Positions 1 through 10,495 of a DNA stretch of 22,702 bases are shown here, piece by piece. Origin of the DNA: an uncultured Eubacteriales bacterium (lineage in GTDB: Bacteria; Bacillota; Clostridia; Oscillospirales; Oscillospiraceae); contig URPI01000017.1 in assembly GCA_900549705.1 (NCBI GenBank), positions 1 through 22,702 of the forward strand, in the 5' to 3' direction. The translations under genes were made by a program, and so were the position numbers. Every line of letters starts with the position of its first letter. Positions within the stretch are counted from its first letter, which is position 1. The notes beneath the pieces are model-generated. The model was not told the origin of the DNA, did not search any database, and saw only the letters and a list, made by a program, of their open reading frames with translations.

Positions 1-229
1 AGGAAGTGACTGAACCTACTGAGGTCACTGAGCCGAACCAGGATGCAACCGAACCCACCGAGGAGGTCACTGAACCTACTGAGGAAGTGACTGAACCTAC
101 TGAGGTCACTGAGCCGAACCAGGATGCAACCGAACCCACCGAGGAGGTCACTGAACCTACTGAGGAAGTGACTGAACCTACTGAGGTCACTGAGCCGAAC
201 CAGGATGCAACCGAACCTACCGAGGATGC
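1..229 (+). repeat. 81-bp perfect tandem repeat encoding Thr-Glu-Pro units
   Basis: Bases 1-81 and 82-162 are identical at all 81 positions. A third copy from 163 matches for 55 bases (to 217) and then diverges. Each unit encodes 27 residues built from TEPTEEV, TEPTEV and TEPNQDA blocks, so copy-number changes keep the frame. The array reaches the left edge and probably continues upstream. The encoded segment is acidic, proline-spaced and Thr-rich, which fits an extended stalk. Confidence 0.95.
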
Positions 230-3200
230 CATCGCCCCCACTCAGCCGGGGAAGATTCCCATGTACTACGAGGAGATGAGCGACGAGGAATTCAATGCGC
301 TGGTGGCATACTATTGCGCCATGCCCGTTGTCCCCGGCAAGATGCCCCTGGAATGGTGGTTTGCGGTATGCGGCAAATTGGAGGAGCTGCGGGCCTACCT
401 GGCTCTGAAATCCCAGGAGCCTGCACCGCTGCCCGACGAATTTGACGTTAAAGAAGTTGACAGCTCCACGGACAGCACCCTCCCCACCATCATAACCTAC
501 CCGGAACCCACCGAAACAGAAACTCCCGCCCCGACGGGAGCTTCTGCACAGAATGAACCGGAGGATGTTCAGGCAGCGGATGCGCCGGAAGCCCTGCTTC
601 TGGATGCGCCGGAGGCTGCTGCAATGGCAGATGAACCGGCAGCGATGGCAGCAGAGGACGCTCCCGCCGCCATGGCAGAAGCCGAGAATGTCCCCACCGC
701 TGGGGCAGAAACCGAGCCGCCCGCTGCGGAAATGACTCTGCCGGATGATTCCCCTGCCCCCGCCGAGGCAACCGAGGCAACTGTGGCAACCGAGGCAACG
801 GAGGCAGTCGAAGACAATGCTGCCGCCGAACCTGCCGAGGATGGTGCTGCCGCCGAGCCCGGCGACACCACCGGAGCGGACGAGGGCATTGCCCCCCAGG
901 AAGAAATCAAGCTGGACATCAGCTCCACAGACGACCTGATTAAGCTGTCTTGTGTGGATGCTGCCGAGTATCAGCATGAAACCATCACCGTCACCGCTTC
1001 TTCCGGTTCCATCAACCTATGCGACAAGCTCAGCGGCGGAACCACGACCTTTCAGGGTTTGGGCAGCGATGCTGCACCGTTTGCCGGGACGTTCCGGTAT
1101 TCCGGCGGCTCTGAAAAAACGTCCATTACGCTGAACCGTGGGTTCTTCAATGCCCTCTCCGCCAGCGCAGCCATTGACCACATCAATCTGACCTGGGCGG
1201 GCATTGTGGATGAGAGCGTTGATGCCGCCATTCTCGCATTGACCGTTACCAAAGGTACCGGCACCTGGACAGTCAATCTGGACAAGCACACCGGAGATAC
1301 CGGCACCACCGAAACCTATCGGCTTCCTGCCCTGATTCACACCATTGCAGCCGGTGCAGCTGTTACCCTCACCGCCACCAATGCTTCCACCTATCCCTTT
1401 GCCGGGCAGGGCTTCTACTGCGACAAACTGAACGGCACGCTGACCGTCAATAACCCAATTCTCCCCACATTCAGCACCACGAAGAATAACGTGGGCGGCC
1501 TGGTGGGCAGCATGACCGGAAAAGCCACACTGAACGTCAACGGCAATATAACGATTGACGTTGTCACCAGCGGCAGCACCGCCGGCGGCTTTGTGGGCAT
1601 GATGGAAGCTGGCGCAACCCTAAAAATCAGCGGAAGCACCATCACCGTGCAGCAGGTGAGCGCCTCCCGTGTGGACGGCTCCTGCGTGGGTACGCTGGTA
1701 GGTGTTGCCACCAACCCCAACTTCACTTTTGAGAACGCCAGCATAACCGCCGGTAATGCCAGCGCAACCACCGGTTACCACCTGAACGGCAGATTGGTGG
1801 GCGGTCTGGTGGGCAAGCTGACCTACAGCAAAGAAGGTTCTCTGTCCGTCCTGCCCATCGTTGGGCTAAAGCTGCTGGGTCACAACTGCGGCGGTCTGTT
1901 TGGTGAGCTGTACAACGGCGCAGCTTTCTCCCTGTCCTATACGAGTGAAACGCTGCTGGCTGATGTCACCTTCTCCGGTGAAAACGGCAGCGGCGGCGGT
2001 CTGGTGGGCTACTATCGGTCCACCGCAGCGGGAGCTTCCTTCTCCGCAGCCAATGTTCGCACGAACCTCTCCGTCAACAACCAGCGCTTTACCATGGTGG
2101 GCGGCTTTATCGCCAACGCTGACAAGGCCGGTGGTTCCGGTGACACCAGCTTCACCTTTGTAAACGCCAAGGCTTCCCTCACCTCCGGCTCCACAGCCGA
2201 CTGTCTGGGCGGCTTCATTGGCACCGTCGGCGGCGGCGGAAATACCTACGTCACCCTGACGGGCTGCACGGTGGAGAACTGCGCCCCCAGCGCCAATATT
2301 TCCAACCTCGGCGGCATGGTGGGCAAGCTGGGAAACAGCGTCACCCATTTGAAGGTCACGGGCAGCACTGTTACCTGCGATTTCAGTAGCGATAATCATG
2401 GCAGCACCGGCGGCATCGTGGGTCTTGCGGAGGATTACGGTCATCTCATCGAGGTGGACACCTTCACCCTGACTGCCGCAAACATCAGGGGCGGCAACTG
2501 CGGCGGTCTGGTGGGCAAAATGGACTCCGGCGTGCTGTATCTGCACAATGTCCCCGATCTCACCATCAACGACCTTGCTCCCGGTGCATCCCATGGCTGG
2601 ATTGTGGGCAATCGTGGAAACGCCCTGGTTTGCTCCAAGGATGTCTTGACCCCCATTGCAGTCAGCAATCCCGAGAAACAACTCAACGACACCGGCATCT
2701 GGGGGCAGGTGTTGCAGCTGAGCCAGTTTGATGAAAACTTGGTGACGCTGGATTCCCAGACTCACAATGTTTCCATCCGGGCGCTGCCCGCCAAAGATGG
2801 CAACTACTATACCATCGGCAGCCTCACTGACTTTGCTTCTGTTGCCCTGCGGCTACAGCTTGATCCCAAGGGAATGTTGACCATTGATAACGACATTTCC
2901 GGCGGTACGGTCAAGCTGACGCTGAATGCCGATATTAACCTGACCGGCACCGGCCTCACCGGCCTGACCCGGGACAACTCCGTGGGTGAAAGTTATGGCT
3001 TCGACATTCAGGGCAATGGCAACACCATCACCCTGCCCAATGTGAAGATTTTTGCAGGCCCCGGCAGCCATATTTTCCAGGGTCTTATCGGACAGTGCCG
3101 CAGCGGTCTGACGCTAGAGAATCTAACCGTTGCAGGCGGCAGCGAAATCTTCTGCCCCAATTATCAGAATACCTCCGTCCATTGCGGCATTGTGGGTGAG

Positions 3201-6200
3201 ATGCGCAGTTCCGCCACCATCACAAGCACCAATTCCAGCGTTTCCTGGACGCTGGGCGGCTGGGCAAAAGACTCCAATCTGTCCGGCTTCATCGCCGTTA
3301 CCTCTGTCAACAATGAACTCAATTTCACCGACAGCACCTGGACGGGCAGTCTGGTGGACATTTCCGGTACTGACGGCGGCGTGTGTCGGCTGGGCGGCTT
3401 CATTGCAAACGGCTTCTATAACGAAGGTCAAAAGCCCAGCATCACCGTCACAAGCTGCACCATCAGCGGAACCGTCCGAAACACCGTAAGCAAGGACTAT
3501 GAGGCAGCAATGGGCGGTCTGTTCGGCAGCCTCCGGTACTGCCAAAAGCTGGACATCAACGGACTGACCGTAAGCACCGACTTCCAGTCCAGCAGCAAGA
3601 AAGCCTCCGGCGGTCTGCTGGGCTATGAGCTGAACTGCAATAACGCCACGTTCAATGGCGTGGTGATTGAAAAAGCCAGCCTCGAAACCGACACCAAATT
3701 CGGCGGCCTGATTTATAAGGGTGCCGGACATTGGAAGGTACAGGGCATCCACTTCAAGTCCGCAACCATCAGCGGTCAGACCGATGACAAAACCCCCAGC
3801 GGTTTGCTGGTGAGCATCGGCTGCTCCCACACGGAGGTGGGCGGCTATGAGGGCTTATATCTGGAAGTGGCGCACGGTGCTTACAACATCGAGCCGGGTG
3901 TCACGGTGAGCATCACCGGCGGCAAGTATTTTGACGAGCTGGTGGGGCGCTCCATTTATGATGCCAGCAGCGGGCGCAACGGCATTGTGTCCATTGCCAC
4001 GGAGAATGCAGCACTCATTGACAAGGACGGCTGCAACACCTACAAAAACCAGCTCCAAGACTGGGAAAATCCCTGTACCCGGTATTATTACAATCTGGAT
4101 GCCTATTTGACCAGCGTTACGGACAATGACGGCATCATCAATACTCCGCAAGAAATGGTGCTGTGGAGTGCCTACAACGAGTGCCGGAACTGCACCAAGG
4201 GGGGCGCAATCGGCGGCGCAAGCGCCTCCATCTGCGGCTTCTTCCAAAAAGGAAACCGGAATTTGATTACCGGCGACATTAACCTGAGCGGCTATTCCTT
4301 CTATCCCGTGGTGTTCGAGGGTACCAGCATTCAGGATGCCAACATTACCTTCTCGTTCCAGCAGTTGGACGAAAAGGAAAATGAGGCAAACAACAAGCAG
4401 CCCTCCAACAGCCAGCGCCAGCACGCCGGAATGCACACCGGCATCTTCAAGGAAATCACCAGCAAGAATGCAACCCTCAGCGTGCAAAATCTGACGCTAC
4501 AGGGTACGGTGGGCAGCCTGGGCAGCAGCAGCGGCGCATTGGTGCGGGATAATGTGGTTGGTGCCGTCAAGCAGAGCGAAACCGACCAGGAATTCACCCT
4601 GCTGAACATCCAGAATGTGACGCTCAACGGCATCCGGGTTCTGCCTGCCCCCACCGGCGACAGGGTATCTCCCCTGCTGATTGGCTCCATCGGCAGCCAT
4701 GTGAAGCTTCAACTGACAGATGTGACAGCCTCAGGCTATGGGGAAAATACCACCGCCGCCAGCAGCCTGATTGGCAATGTGGGAGATGCCAAGGCAACCA
4801 ACATCGACCTGAAATTTTCCGGGATAAACCTTTCCCCGGCTGACAACAAAGCCGACTGCAAGCTCTTTAGCCGTGCGCTGTTCCTGGAAAGCTTCCAATA
4901 CTCCACCGGATGCCGGGGCGTGTACAATTTCACCAGCAAGGAAAATTACACCATCGGCAAAGAGGTTTCCAACACCGATACCGGCAGAAACCCAGGAAAG
5001 CAGCATTGGTTCTTCTATGAATGGGACACGCCGAGTGGTCTGGTCGCCGGAGAAAACGGTGTGGACGCAGCGGCGTTCACCCGCTATGTTGCCCAGGCAG
5101 AAACCGGCAGTTATCATGAGCTGGATGTCAACCTACAGCCCCTGGATCTAATTGAGGGCTGCGGCACCTACTCCGACCCCTACCGGATTACCGACGGCAA
5201 GGTGCTTTATGAGGTTTTCAAGGCGCTGAAGCAGGGCGGTAAGAACGAAACCTGGAAGGTGAGAATCAACACAGCGGTTCTTCCCTCTACCGGGGCAGCC
5301 CCCGACTTCTCCCGGGATGACGGACATACCCACGATGGCGCTACAGGTGAACAGGAGCTGGTGCTGGAATGCGGCGCAGACGGAACTTGGCGCATCTCGG
5401 ATAGTGAGGATCCCAAAACCATCACCTCTGCTCTGATGCGGGACTATCTGCGAAACGCCTACTACATGATTACCTCGGACATCGAACTTCCCAGCGAATG
5501 GACCGGCCTTGGCACCGTCAGCGCTCCTTTCCGGGGCGTGATTGTGGGGCAGAAAGATGATGGGACAATCCCCACCGTTACCGTCACCACCACCGGCGCA
5601 CAGCAGTTTGGCGGCCTTGTCCTGTTCAGCCAGGGCAGCGTGATCAAGAATCTGGACATTGCATTCCGGAGTCAGGATAAATTTACCATCAGCGGCTCCG
5701 GCAGCATCAAAGATTATTCAAGCGCCGTTTTCTTTGGCGGTGTTGTGGGTTGCTGCAATGCCGGTGATACCGTTATTGACAGTGTGACGGTCACCCTCCC
5801 CAAGGCCTTTAGCTTCCCGGGCTACTACGTCGTTGTGGGCGGCTATGTGGGACTGGTGGGTGGTGCCAACAACCAGGGCGGCGGCGGCGTGGTGTTCCGC
5901 AGCATCAGCAACCCCGGTGACCCCACCGCAGGTAGTCAGTTTACCTATCCCTATTCCGGTCCCTTTGTGGGGCGTGTACTGGATGGATATGCGGTCAGCG
6001 AAACGCCAATCGATAAATGGAACAAGAATTATCAGGTTCCCACGCTGGATAACCCCAGTCTTACCTTCAATGACAACACCGTCACTGTTGGCAATGGGCA
6101 TGGACTTTGGCTGCTGTCCGCCATGGAAAACAGCCGCCACGGCGGCGCATATACCCGCGGCAAGCCCAGAACCTGCGCCTATGGCACGGTGGGACAACCC

Positions 6201-9200
6201 ATTCCCGACGACGTGAAGGGGGATGAAACCGGCAGCGGACAGACCAGCTTCTACCTATGGAAGCACTACGGCAAGACTGAGCTGCCCACCAGCTTCCAGC
6301 TGGTGTTTACCGGCGACTGCAACATGACCGACTTTGGCAACGGCTTCCGGGGCATCGGCGTAAGCCAGGGCACTTTCCGAGCCTACCTAAATGATTACCC
6401 CGTAATCACCGGAATCAACGGCAAAGATCGCACCTTCACCGTGACGCTGGCACAAACCCGTGAAGAACCAAAAGGCGAACAAGCCGATTGGGCAGCCATG
6501 GGCGTTGGCCTTTTCCCGGTGCTGAACGCAGGTCAAAGTTTGGTGGTTCAAAACCTGCATCTGACGGGAACCGCCAATTTGAGTGTAGGCGACCGAGCAA
6601 CCAACGCAACACCTGTTTTTCATGACGGATACCAGCGCACCATGGTTGGTGCCGGTATGCTGGCAGGTGCGCTGGTCAATCGCCAAGCCGGTGCCAGCAT
6701 CACCATTCAAAATGTATCTGCCAGCGGCAGTGTTGTCACCAACGCCCTGATGGCAGGCGGCTTGATTGGCTATTGCGGTTCTCCGGTTACAAAAATTAAC
6801 GGTGCTGCTGCCTTTGGAAAGCCCGCCAGCATCACCGTAAACGGCTGCAAGGTATCCGGTATCACCGTAAAAGCCAGCTCCATTTTTGGCGGATTCATTG
6901 GCTTCGGCTATGCAAATACCATTACCATTGAGGACTGCGCCGCCACGAGCATCACGCCGGAAGACCCCAGCATCACGCTGGCAGCCACCGGCCCCAAGAA
7001 TGATGGCGTGTACTTGAATGGCGCTACCACGAATAATATCGCAAATGGCGTAGGCGGCATCATCGGAACGGCGTATCAAAACCAGCTGACAATTCGCGGC
7101 ATTACCCTCAGCGGTCTATCCCTGGACATTCCAAACAGACAGAATGCAAACAGCTTTGGTTTTGGCAGCATTGTGGGCAGCCTGGACGCATTTGGCAGCA
7201 GTTCCTTGACCAACATCAATATGCAGGGTGTCAACGAGCTTTATGCTGACAATAAAGACAATAATCCCCCGGTCGGCGGACTCATCGGCTACCTGCGTAA
7301 TCACACGAATCCACAAGTACAGCTCACCATTTCCGGCGTGAACATCGCCACGGAGACTGGCTCCAAGCTAAGCCAGCGAGGCTACTATGACGGCGGTCTC
7401 GTTGGACTTACGAGCGGAAACAACCTTCTGCTCGTTGGCGGTGCAACAGAAAATGAAGCTGTCCGGATTGGAAACACCTCCGGCAATGTTACCATCTCCA
7501 AGGGCGGTGCAAACGGCTTTAACAGCGGCGTGGTGAGCTCTACCAGGGGTTCACTCACCATGACCATTCAGAACCTGCACATGACCGGGGTGACCGTCAA
7601 CGGGGCAGCCCTTACCTCCCTTGTTTTTGCCGGTGTCGAATCAGGCTACATCACCGCCACCATCACTCTTAAAAACTCAGAGTTTATCTCCTGTAAGCTG
7701 GATAAAAATCTTGAGCACGCTTCCGGCTATTTGTTTGGCAGCCCCTGGAATGGAACCATCGGCTTCAACGGCTTCAACATTCTGCTGAAGGATTGCTCCA
7801 CCGCTGCCCCCGGCATCTTCGCAGGAGAAGTCAACAAAAACGGCAGCTATATGCACCTCACAGCGGTCAGCCTGGTAAACTGCTCCGGCGGCGCTAGGGA
7901 CTTCTACAGCGGAAGCGACGCTTATGCCATCCGTGCCAACTACACCGGCGACCAAGGCTACCAGAACAGCAGCAGCAATCCCTGGATGGACTGCAACCCG
8001 CTGTCCGATCTCAATGGATTGGTGGATGGGATTACCACCCCCATTGCCGGTAACGGCGCTGCTTTCATGGCAGACGGCAAAACTCCCGTTGCCAGCAAAA
8101 TCGTGGAGGATTCCAAGACCGGCTCCACCATCGAAGCCAGCAAGCGCCACTATAACGCCAGCGCTGCTGCCGACTTCTTTGCCGCCAATGACTATGGCAT
8201 CTCCATCTCCACCTTTGGCACAGCCGGAGGCAACGCAAGCACAGCCGGGATGCCGGACTTCCCGGTGCTGGTGGTGCCGCCGTTGGGTCGAATTACAGCC
8301 AGCAAATCCATTTATGGCTATATTTCCCTGCTGACCAACACCCCCTCGGACGCAACTACACTAACGAGCAAGCTAAAGGGAAGCATCACCGCACAGACCT
8401 ATCAGTGGAATGAAGGGAAATTTACAGCCATCACGGATTCCTCCATCACCGTGGAGCAGGACGGCACCATCCACGTCATGCCGGGCAAATTCGACAATAC
8501 CCTGAATCAGTTTACCCTGCTGACCGTCTCCTATCAGGATCCCACGTATGCCGGCAATTCCTACAAGCTCTACATTCCCATCGTGGTGCAAAAGCTGCTG
8601 AACTACCACTTCTATGCGTCTGCCATCTCCGGAACGCTCTACAACAGAAAGCCCTATGAGACGATGAATTCCCTCGTCGTCACCACCCACGGTGACCAGG
8701 TTACGGTGCTGCTGAGCTATGTTTACGACAACGGGAAAACAGGCAGCCCGGCCATTGCAGAATGGCAAAATTCCATTGACAACGGCGATAACCTGCTGTG
8801 GAACTTCGACAAGAAGATTGTGGTGGCACGGGACGGCAACAATGATCTCCCCACCGGCACAAAGCTGACCCTGGTAGACCGGAACAATCGGGATAGAGCC
8901 TACTACGCTACCTACGACGGTAGCGGCATCATCCCCCTGAACAGCTTCAAGGATGCCGCCGAGCAGCCCTATGAAAAGAACGCACTGTGCGATGCCATGG
9001 GGCTGAAAGCAGAGGCAGCCGACGATGGACTTTTCGTTCAGGAAACGGACATGGCAAAGGCAACCGTCCGCATCCTGGAAAACGGGAAATACGTCTATTA
9101 CCGCCTTGCAGCCGAGGGGGACACGGCGCAGAAGTATTCCATCACCGTTGGAAACGATACGCTGCTGGAAGAATACTACCTGACCATTCAGACACCGGCA

Positions 9201-10433
9201 AACTCTGAAGAACTCTCCAATATCAAAATCCAGTGTGAGGCCAGTCTGAAAAATGAAACCGGCGACACAATGCTGCCGAATAAGTTTATCGAAGCGGATT
9301 CCCAGCACCCCTACACCCGCAACAATGCGGAAAACCGGATTCTCTTCGGCAATTTCTTCGAGCAAACCGTCACGGTCACCACAAATACCCCTGAGGAAAT
9401 CTCTGACGCGAACAACACCATCAACGCCACCCTGACGGTTGCCATCAACTACAAAAGCGATGCGTGGAAAGAGCGGTTTGCCCCCTATGCGAAATCTATC
9501 CAGCTCTACCAGCGGTTTGAACTGCAAGCAATGGACTGGACTGACGGCACTTCCGCCTCCACCAGCTTCACCGACCGCACCGCCACCGTTCGCTATCTCA
9601 ATGGCACAACCCCGGTTGGCAGTGCAAAAGCAACGAAATTGGGTGCAGAGGGCATCATGGTGCTGAAATTTCCTGAAAGCGTAACGGTTTCCACGAACAC
9701 GGAACTGGATGCCGCAACGCTGATTGCTGAGGTCAGCCTGGCGTATACGAGTGATCAGATTCAGGCGCAGTTCCATACCCGCAGCAATAATACTGATGGC
9801 TTGCAGCTCTGGGCAAACTCTCACCTGGCTTTCTCCGATGCCGCTTTGGAACGCAGCAATAATCCCACCAGCGGCAGTGACAGCAAGTACTTCTATCGAA
9901 CAGAGAGCACCCCTGCAACCCTGGTATACAACGCCAACGGCACCGATGTGGATGCCCGCGTGAATCAGCTGGGTGTCAACGGTCGGGTGCAGGATGCAGC
10001 CAGCATCGACTCCGTTGCAACCTACAACGTCTCCGTTCTGGACGCGGCGAAAAACGCCGACACCATCCTCTACAGCATCGAGCTGTACGCAAAGGATGCC
10101 GACGGCAAGTTCACCCAAAAAATAGAGGACTACTCCGAGCTTCTGAAAGTGGGCAATATCACCGCCACGCTGGCAGACCGGAACGGAACGGAGAAACCCG
10201 TAAACTTCGGTGAGGCGTTTACCGGCGGTATTGATCCCTCCATTCCCATCCGCATTTCCCTGCCCCTGACGGTTGTCACCGGCAACGGATTCACCGGACC
10301 CTACGCCAACTATAAGGTAAATCTGCGGGTCTGGCTGCAAAACGGCAATGCCCAAATTACCGGCTCCGAAGCCACAGACTACATCATCTACACCAATGCA
10401 AAGATTAAATTCCCCCTGGTAACAATCAATTAA
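1..10433 (+). CDS. Giant GLUG-like beta-helix surface protein, 5' end outside window
   Basis: The frame is open to the left edge (first complete codon at base 3) and ends at TAA 10431-10433. At least 3475 residues are visible; numbers here count from the GTG at base 6. Residues 1-75 are acidic Thr-Glu-Pro repeats. About 80-140 is a small domain with Trp/Tyr and two Cys. About 170-300 is an Ala/Glu/Pro-rich linker. From about 300 to 2750 the chain is built of short Ser/Thr/Asn-rich beta strands punctuated by GGLVG, GGFIG or GGLIG turns, as in GLUG-motif beta-helix proteins. Sections are introduced by caps of the type GLGxxxxPFxG (about 345, 1830; variants near 983, 1429 and 2113). Residues about 2760-3475 lack these turns and look like other beta-rich domains. 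No LPxTG, C-terminal membrane span or charged tail is present. The signal peptide would lie outside the window. A surface adhesin or matrix role is inferred; the ligand is unknown. A strong terminator follows immediately. Confidence 0.9.
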   Translation, partial: EVTEPTEVTEPNQDATEPTEEVTEPTEEVTEPTEVTEPNQDATEPTEEVTEPTEEVTEPTEVTEPNQDATEPTEDAIAPTQPGKIPMYYEEMSDEEFNALVAYYCAMPVVPGKMPLEWWFAVCGKLEELRAYLALKSQEPAPLPDEFDVKEVDSSTDSTLPTIITYPEPTETETPAPTGASAQNEPEDVQAADAPEALLLDAPEAAAMADEPAAMAAEDAPAAMAEAENVPTAGAETEPPAAEMTLPDDSPAPAEATEATVATEATEAVEDNAAAEPAEDGAAAEPGDTTGADEGIAPQEEIKLDISSTDDLIKLSCVDAAEYQHETITVTASSGSINLCDKLSGGTTTFQGLGSDAAPFAGTFRYSGGSEKTSITLNRGFFNALSASAAIDHINLTWAGIVDESVDAAILALTVTKGTGTWTVNLDKHTGDTGTTETYRLPALIHTIAAGAAVTLTATNASTYPFAGQGFYCDKLNGTLTVNNPILPTFSTTKNNVGGLVGSMTGKATLNVNGNITIDVVTSGSTAGGFVGMMEAGATLKISGSTITVQQVSASRVDGSCVGTLVGVATNPNFTFENASITAGNASATTGYHLNGRLVGGLVGKLTYSKEGSLSVLPIVGLKLLGHNCGGLFGELYNGAAFSLSYTSETLLADVTFSGENGSGGGLVGYYRSTAAGASFSAANVRTNLSVNNQRFTMVGGFIANADKAGGSGDTSFTFVNAKASLTSGSTADCLGGFIGTVGGGGNTYVTLTGCTVENCAPSANISNLGGMVGKLGNSVTHLKVTGSTVTCDFSSDNHGSTGGIVGLAEDYGHLIEVDTFTLTAANIRGGNCGGLVGKMDSGVLYLHNVPDLTINDLAPGASHGWIVGNRGNALVCSKDVLTPIAVSNPEKQLNDTGIWGQVLQLSQFDENLVTLDSQTHNVSIRALPAKDGNYYTIGSLTDFASVALRLQLDPKGMLTIDNDISGGTVKLTLNADINLTGTGLTGLTRDNSVGESYGFDIQGNGNTITLPNVKIFAGPGSHIFQGLIGQCRSGLTLENLTVAGGSEIFCPNYQNTSVHCGIVGEMRSSATITSTNSSVSWTLGGWAKDSNLSGFIAVTSVNNELNFTDSTWTGSLVDISGTDGGVCRLGGFIANGFYNEGQKPSITVTSCTISGTVRNTVSKDYEAAMGGLFGSLRYCQKLDINGLTVSTDFQSSSKKASGGLLGYELNCNNATFNGVVIEKASLETDTKFGGLIYKGAGHWKVQGIHFKSATISGQTDDKTPSGLLVSIGCSHTEVGGYEGLYLEVAHGAYNIEPGVTVSITGGKYFDELVGRSIYDASSGRNGIVSIATENAALIDKDGCNTYKNQLQDWENPCTRYYYNLDAYLTSVTDNDGIINTPQEMVLWSAYNECRNCTKGGAIGGASASICGFFQKGNRNLITGDINLSGYSFYPVVFEGTSIQDANITFSFQQLDEKENEANNKQPSNSQRQHAGMHTGIFKEITSKNATLSVQNLTLQGTVGSLGSSSGALVRDNVVGAVKQSETDQEFTLLNIQNVTLNGIRVLPAPTGDRVSPLLIGSIGSHVKLQLTDVTASGYGENTTAASSLIGNVGDAKATNIDLKFSGINLSPADNKADCKLFSRALFLESFQYSTGCRGVYNFTSKENYTIGKEVSNTDTGRNPGKQHWFFYEWDTPSGLVAGENGVDAAAFTRYVAQAETGSYHELDVNLQPLDLIEGCGTYSDPYRITDGKVLYEVFKALKQGGKNETWKVRINTAVLPSTGAAPDFSRDDGHTHDGATGEQELVLECGADGTWRISDSEDPKTITSALMRDYLRNAYYMITSDIELPSEWTGLGTVSAPFRGVIVGQKDDGTIPTVTVTTTGAQQFGGLVLFSQGSVIKNLDIAFRSQDKFTISGSGSIKDYSSAVFFGGVVGCCNAGDTVIDSVTVTLPKAFSFPGYYVVVGGYVGLVGGANNQGGGGVVFRSISNPGDPTAGSQFTYPYSGPFVGRVLDGYAVSETPIDKWNKNYQVPTLDNPSLTFNDNTVTVGNGHGLWLLSAMENSRHGGAYTRGKPRTCAYGTVGQPIPDDVKGDETGSGQTSFYLWKHYGKTELPTSFQLVFTGDCNMTDFGNGFRGIGVSQGTFRAYLNDYPVITGINGKDRTFTVTLAQTREEPKGEQADWAAMGVGLFPVLNAGQSLVVQNLHLTGTANLSVGDRATNATPVFHDGYQRTMVGAGMLAGALVNRQAGASITIQNVSASGSVVTNALMAGGLIGYCGSPVTKINGAAAFGKPASITVNGCKVSGITVKASSIFGGFIGFGYANTITIEDCAATSITPEDPSITLAATGPKNDGVYLNGATTNNIANGVGGIIGTAYQNQLTIRGITLSGLSLDIPNRQNANSFGFGSIVGSLDAFGSSSLTNINMQGVNELYADNKDNNPPVGGLIGYLRNHTNPQVQLTISGVNIATETGSKLSQRGYYDGGLVGLTSGNNLLLVGGATENEAVRIGNTSGNVTISKGGANGFNSGVVSSTRGSLTMTIQNLHMTGVTVNGAALTSLVFAGVESGYITATITLKNSEFISCKLDKNLEHASGYLFGSPWNGTIGFNGFNILLKDCSTAAPGIFAGEVNKNGSYMHLTAVSLVNCSGGARDFYSGSDAYAIRANYTGDQGYQNSSSNPWMDCNPLSDLNGLVDGITTPIAGNGAAFMADGKTPVASKIVEDSKTGSTIEASKRHYNASAAADFFAANDYGISISTFGTAGGNASTAGMPDFPVLVVPPLGRITASKSIYGYISLLTNTPSDATTLTSKLKGSITAQTYQWNEGKFTAITDSSITVEQDGTIHVMPGKFDNTLNQFTLLTVSYQDPTYAGNSYKLYIPIVVQKLLNYHFYASAISGTLYNRKPYETMNSLVVTTHGDQVTVLLSYVYDNGKTGSPAIAEWQNSIDNGDNLLWNFDKKIVVARDGNNDLPTGTKLTLVDRNNRDRAYYATYDGSGIIPLNSFKDAAEQPYEKNALCDAMGLKAEAADDGLFVQETDMAKATVRILENGKYVYYRLAAEGDTAQKYSITVGNDTLLEEYYLTIQTPANSEELSNIKIQCEASLKNETGDTMLPNKFIEADSQHPYTRNNAENRILFGNFFEQTVTVTTNTPEEISDANNTINATLTVAINYKSDAWKERFAPYAKSIQLYQRFELQAMDWTDGTSASTSFTDRTATVRYLNGTTPVGSAKATKLGAEGIMVLKFPESVTVSTNTELDAATLIAEVSLAYTSDQIQAQFHTRSNNTDGLQLWANSHLAFSDAALERSNNPTSGSDSKYFYRTESTPATLVYNANGTDVDARVNQLGVNGRVQDAASIDSVATYNVSVLDAAKNADTILYSIELYAKDADGKFTQKIEDYSELLKVGNITATLADRNGTEKPVNFGEAFTGGIDPSIPIRISLPLTVVTGNGFTGPYANYKVNLRVWLQNGNAQITGSEATDYIIYTNAKIKFPLVTIN

Positions 10434-10441
10434 ATGCAGCA

Positions 10442-10487
10442 CTCGGGCAGCTTCCGTTTTCTGGAAGCTGCCCGAGGTTTTTTATTT
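10442..10487 (+). terminator. Intrinsic terminator of the giant surface-protein gene
   Basis: A perfect 14-bp stem (10442-10455 with 10463-10476) with loop GTTTTCT is followed by GTTTTTTATTT. It begins 8 bases after the giant gene's stop. It lies between convergent genes, but the leftward side lacks a T run, so termination is expected mainly for rightward transcripts. Confidence 0.95.
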
Positions 10488-10495
10488 GAGAAATA

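Noticed and set aside
1..229. Possible CRISPR array or satellite at the left edge
   Set aside because: The repeats are contiguous without unique spacers and keep an open frame encoding Thr-Glu-Pro units, so they are protein-coding repeats.
1866..3830. Long minus-strand frames (299 and 235 codons) in the giant gene
   Set aside because: They are antisense reflections of repeated GGC/GTG-rich codons of the beta-helix rungs, with no ribosome binding site of note.
8373..10442. 689-codon open frame on the minus strand within the giant gene
   Set aside because: It mirrors the codon bias of the plus-strand gene, runs through the terminator hairpin, and its translation is low-complexity with no recognisable domains. 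The plus-strand frame continues uninterrupted.
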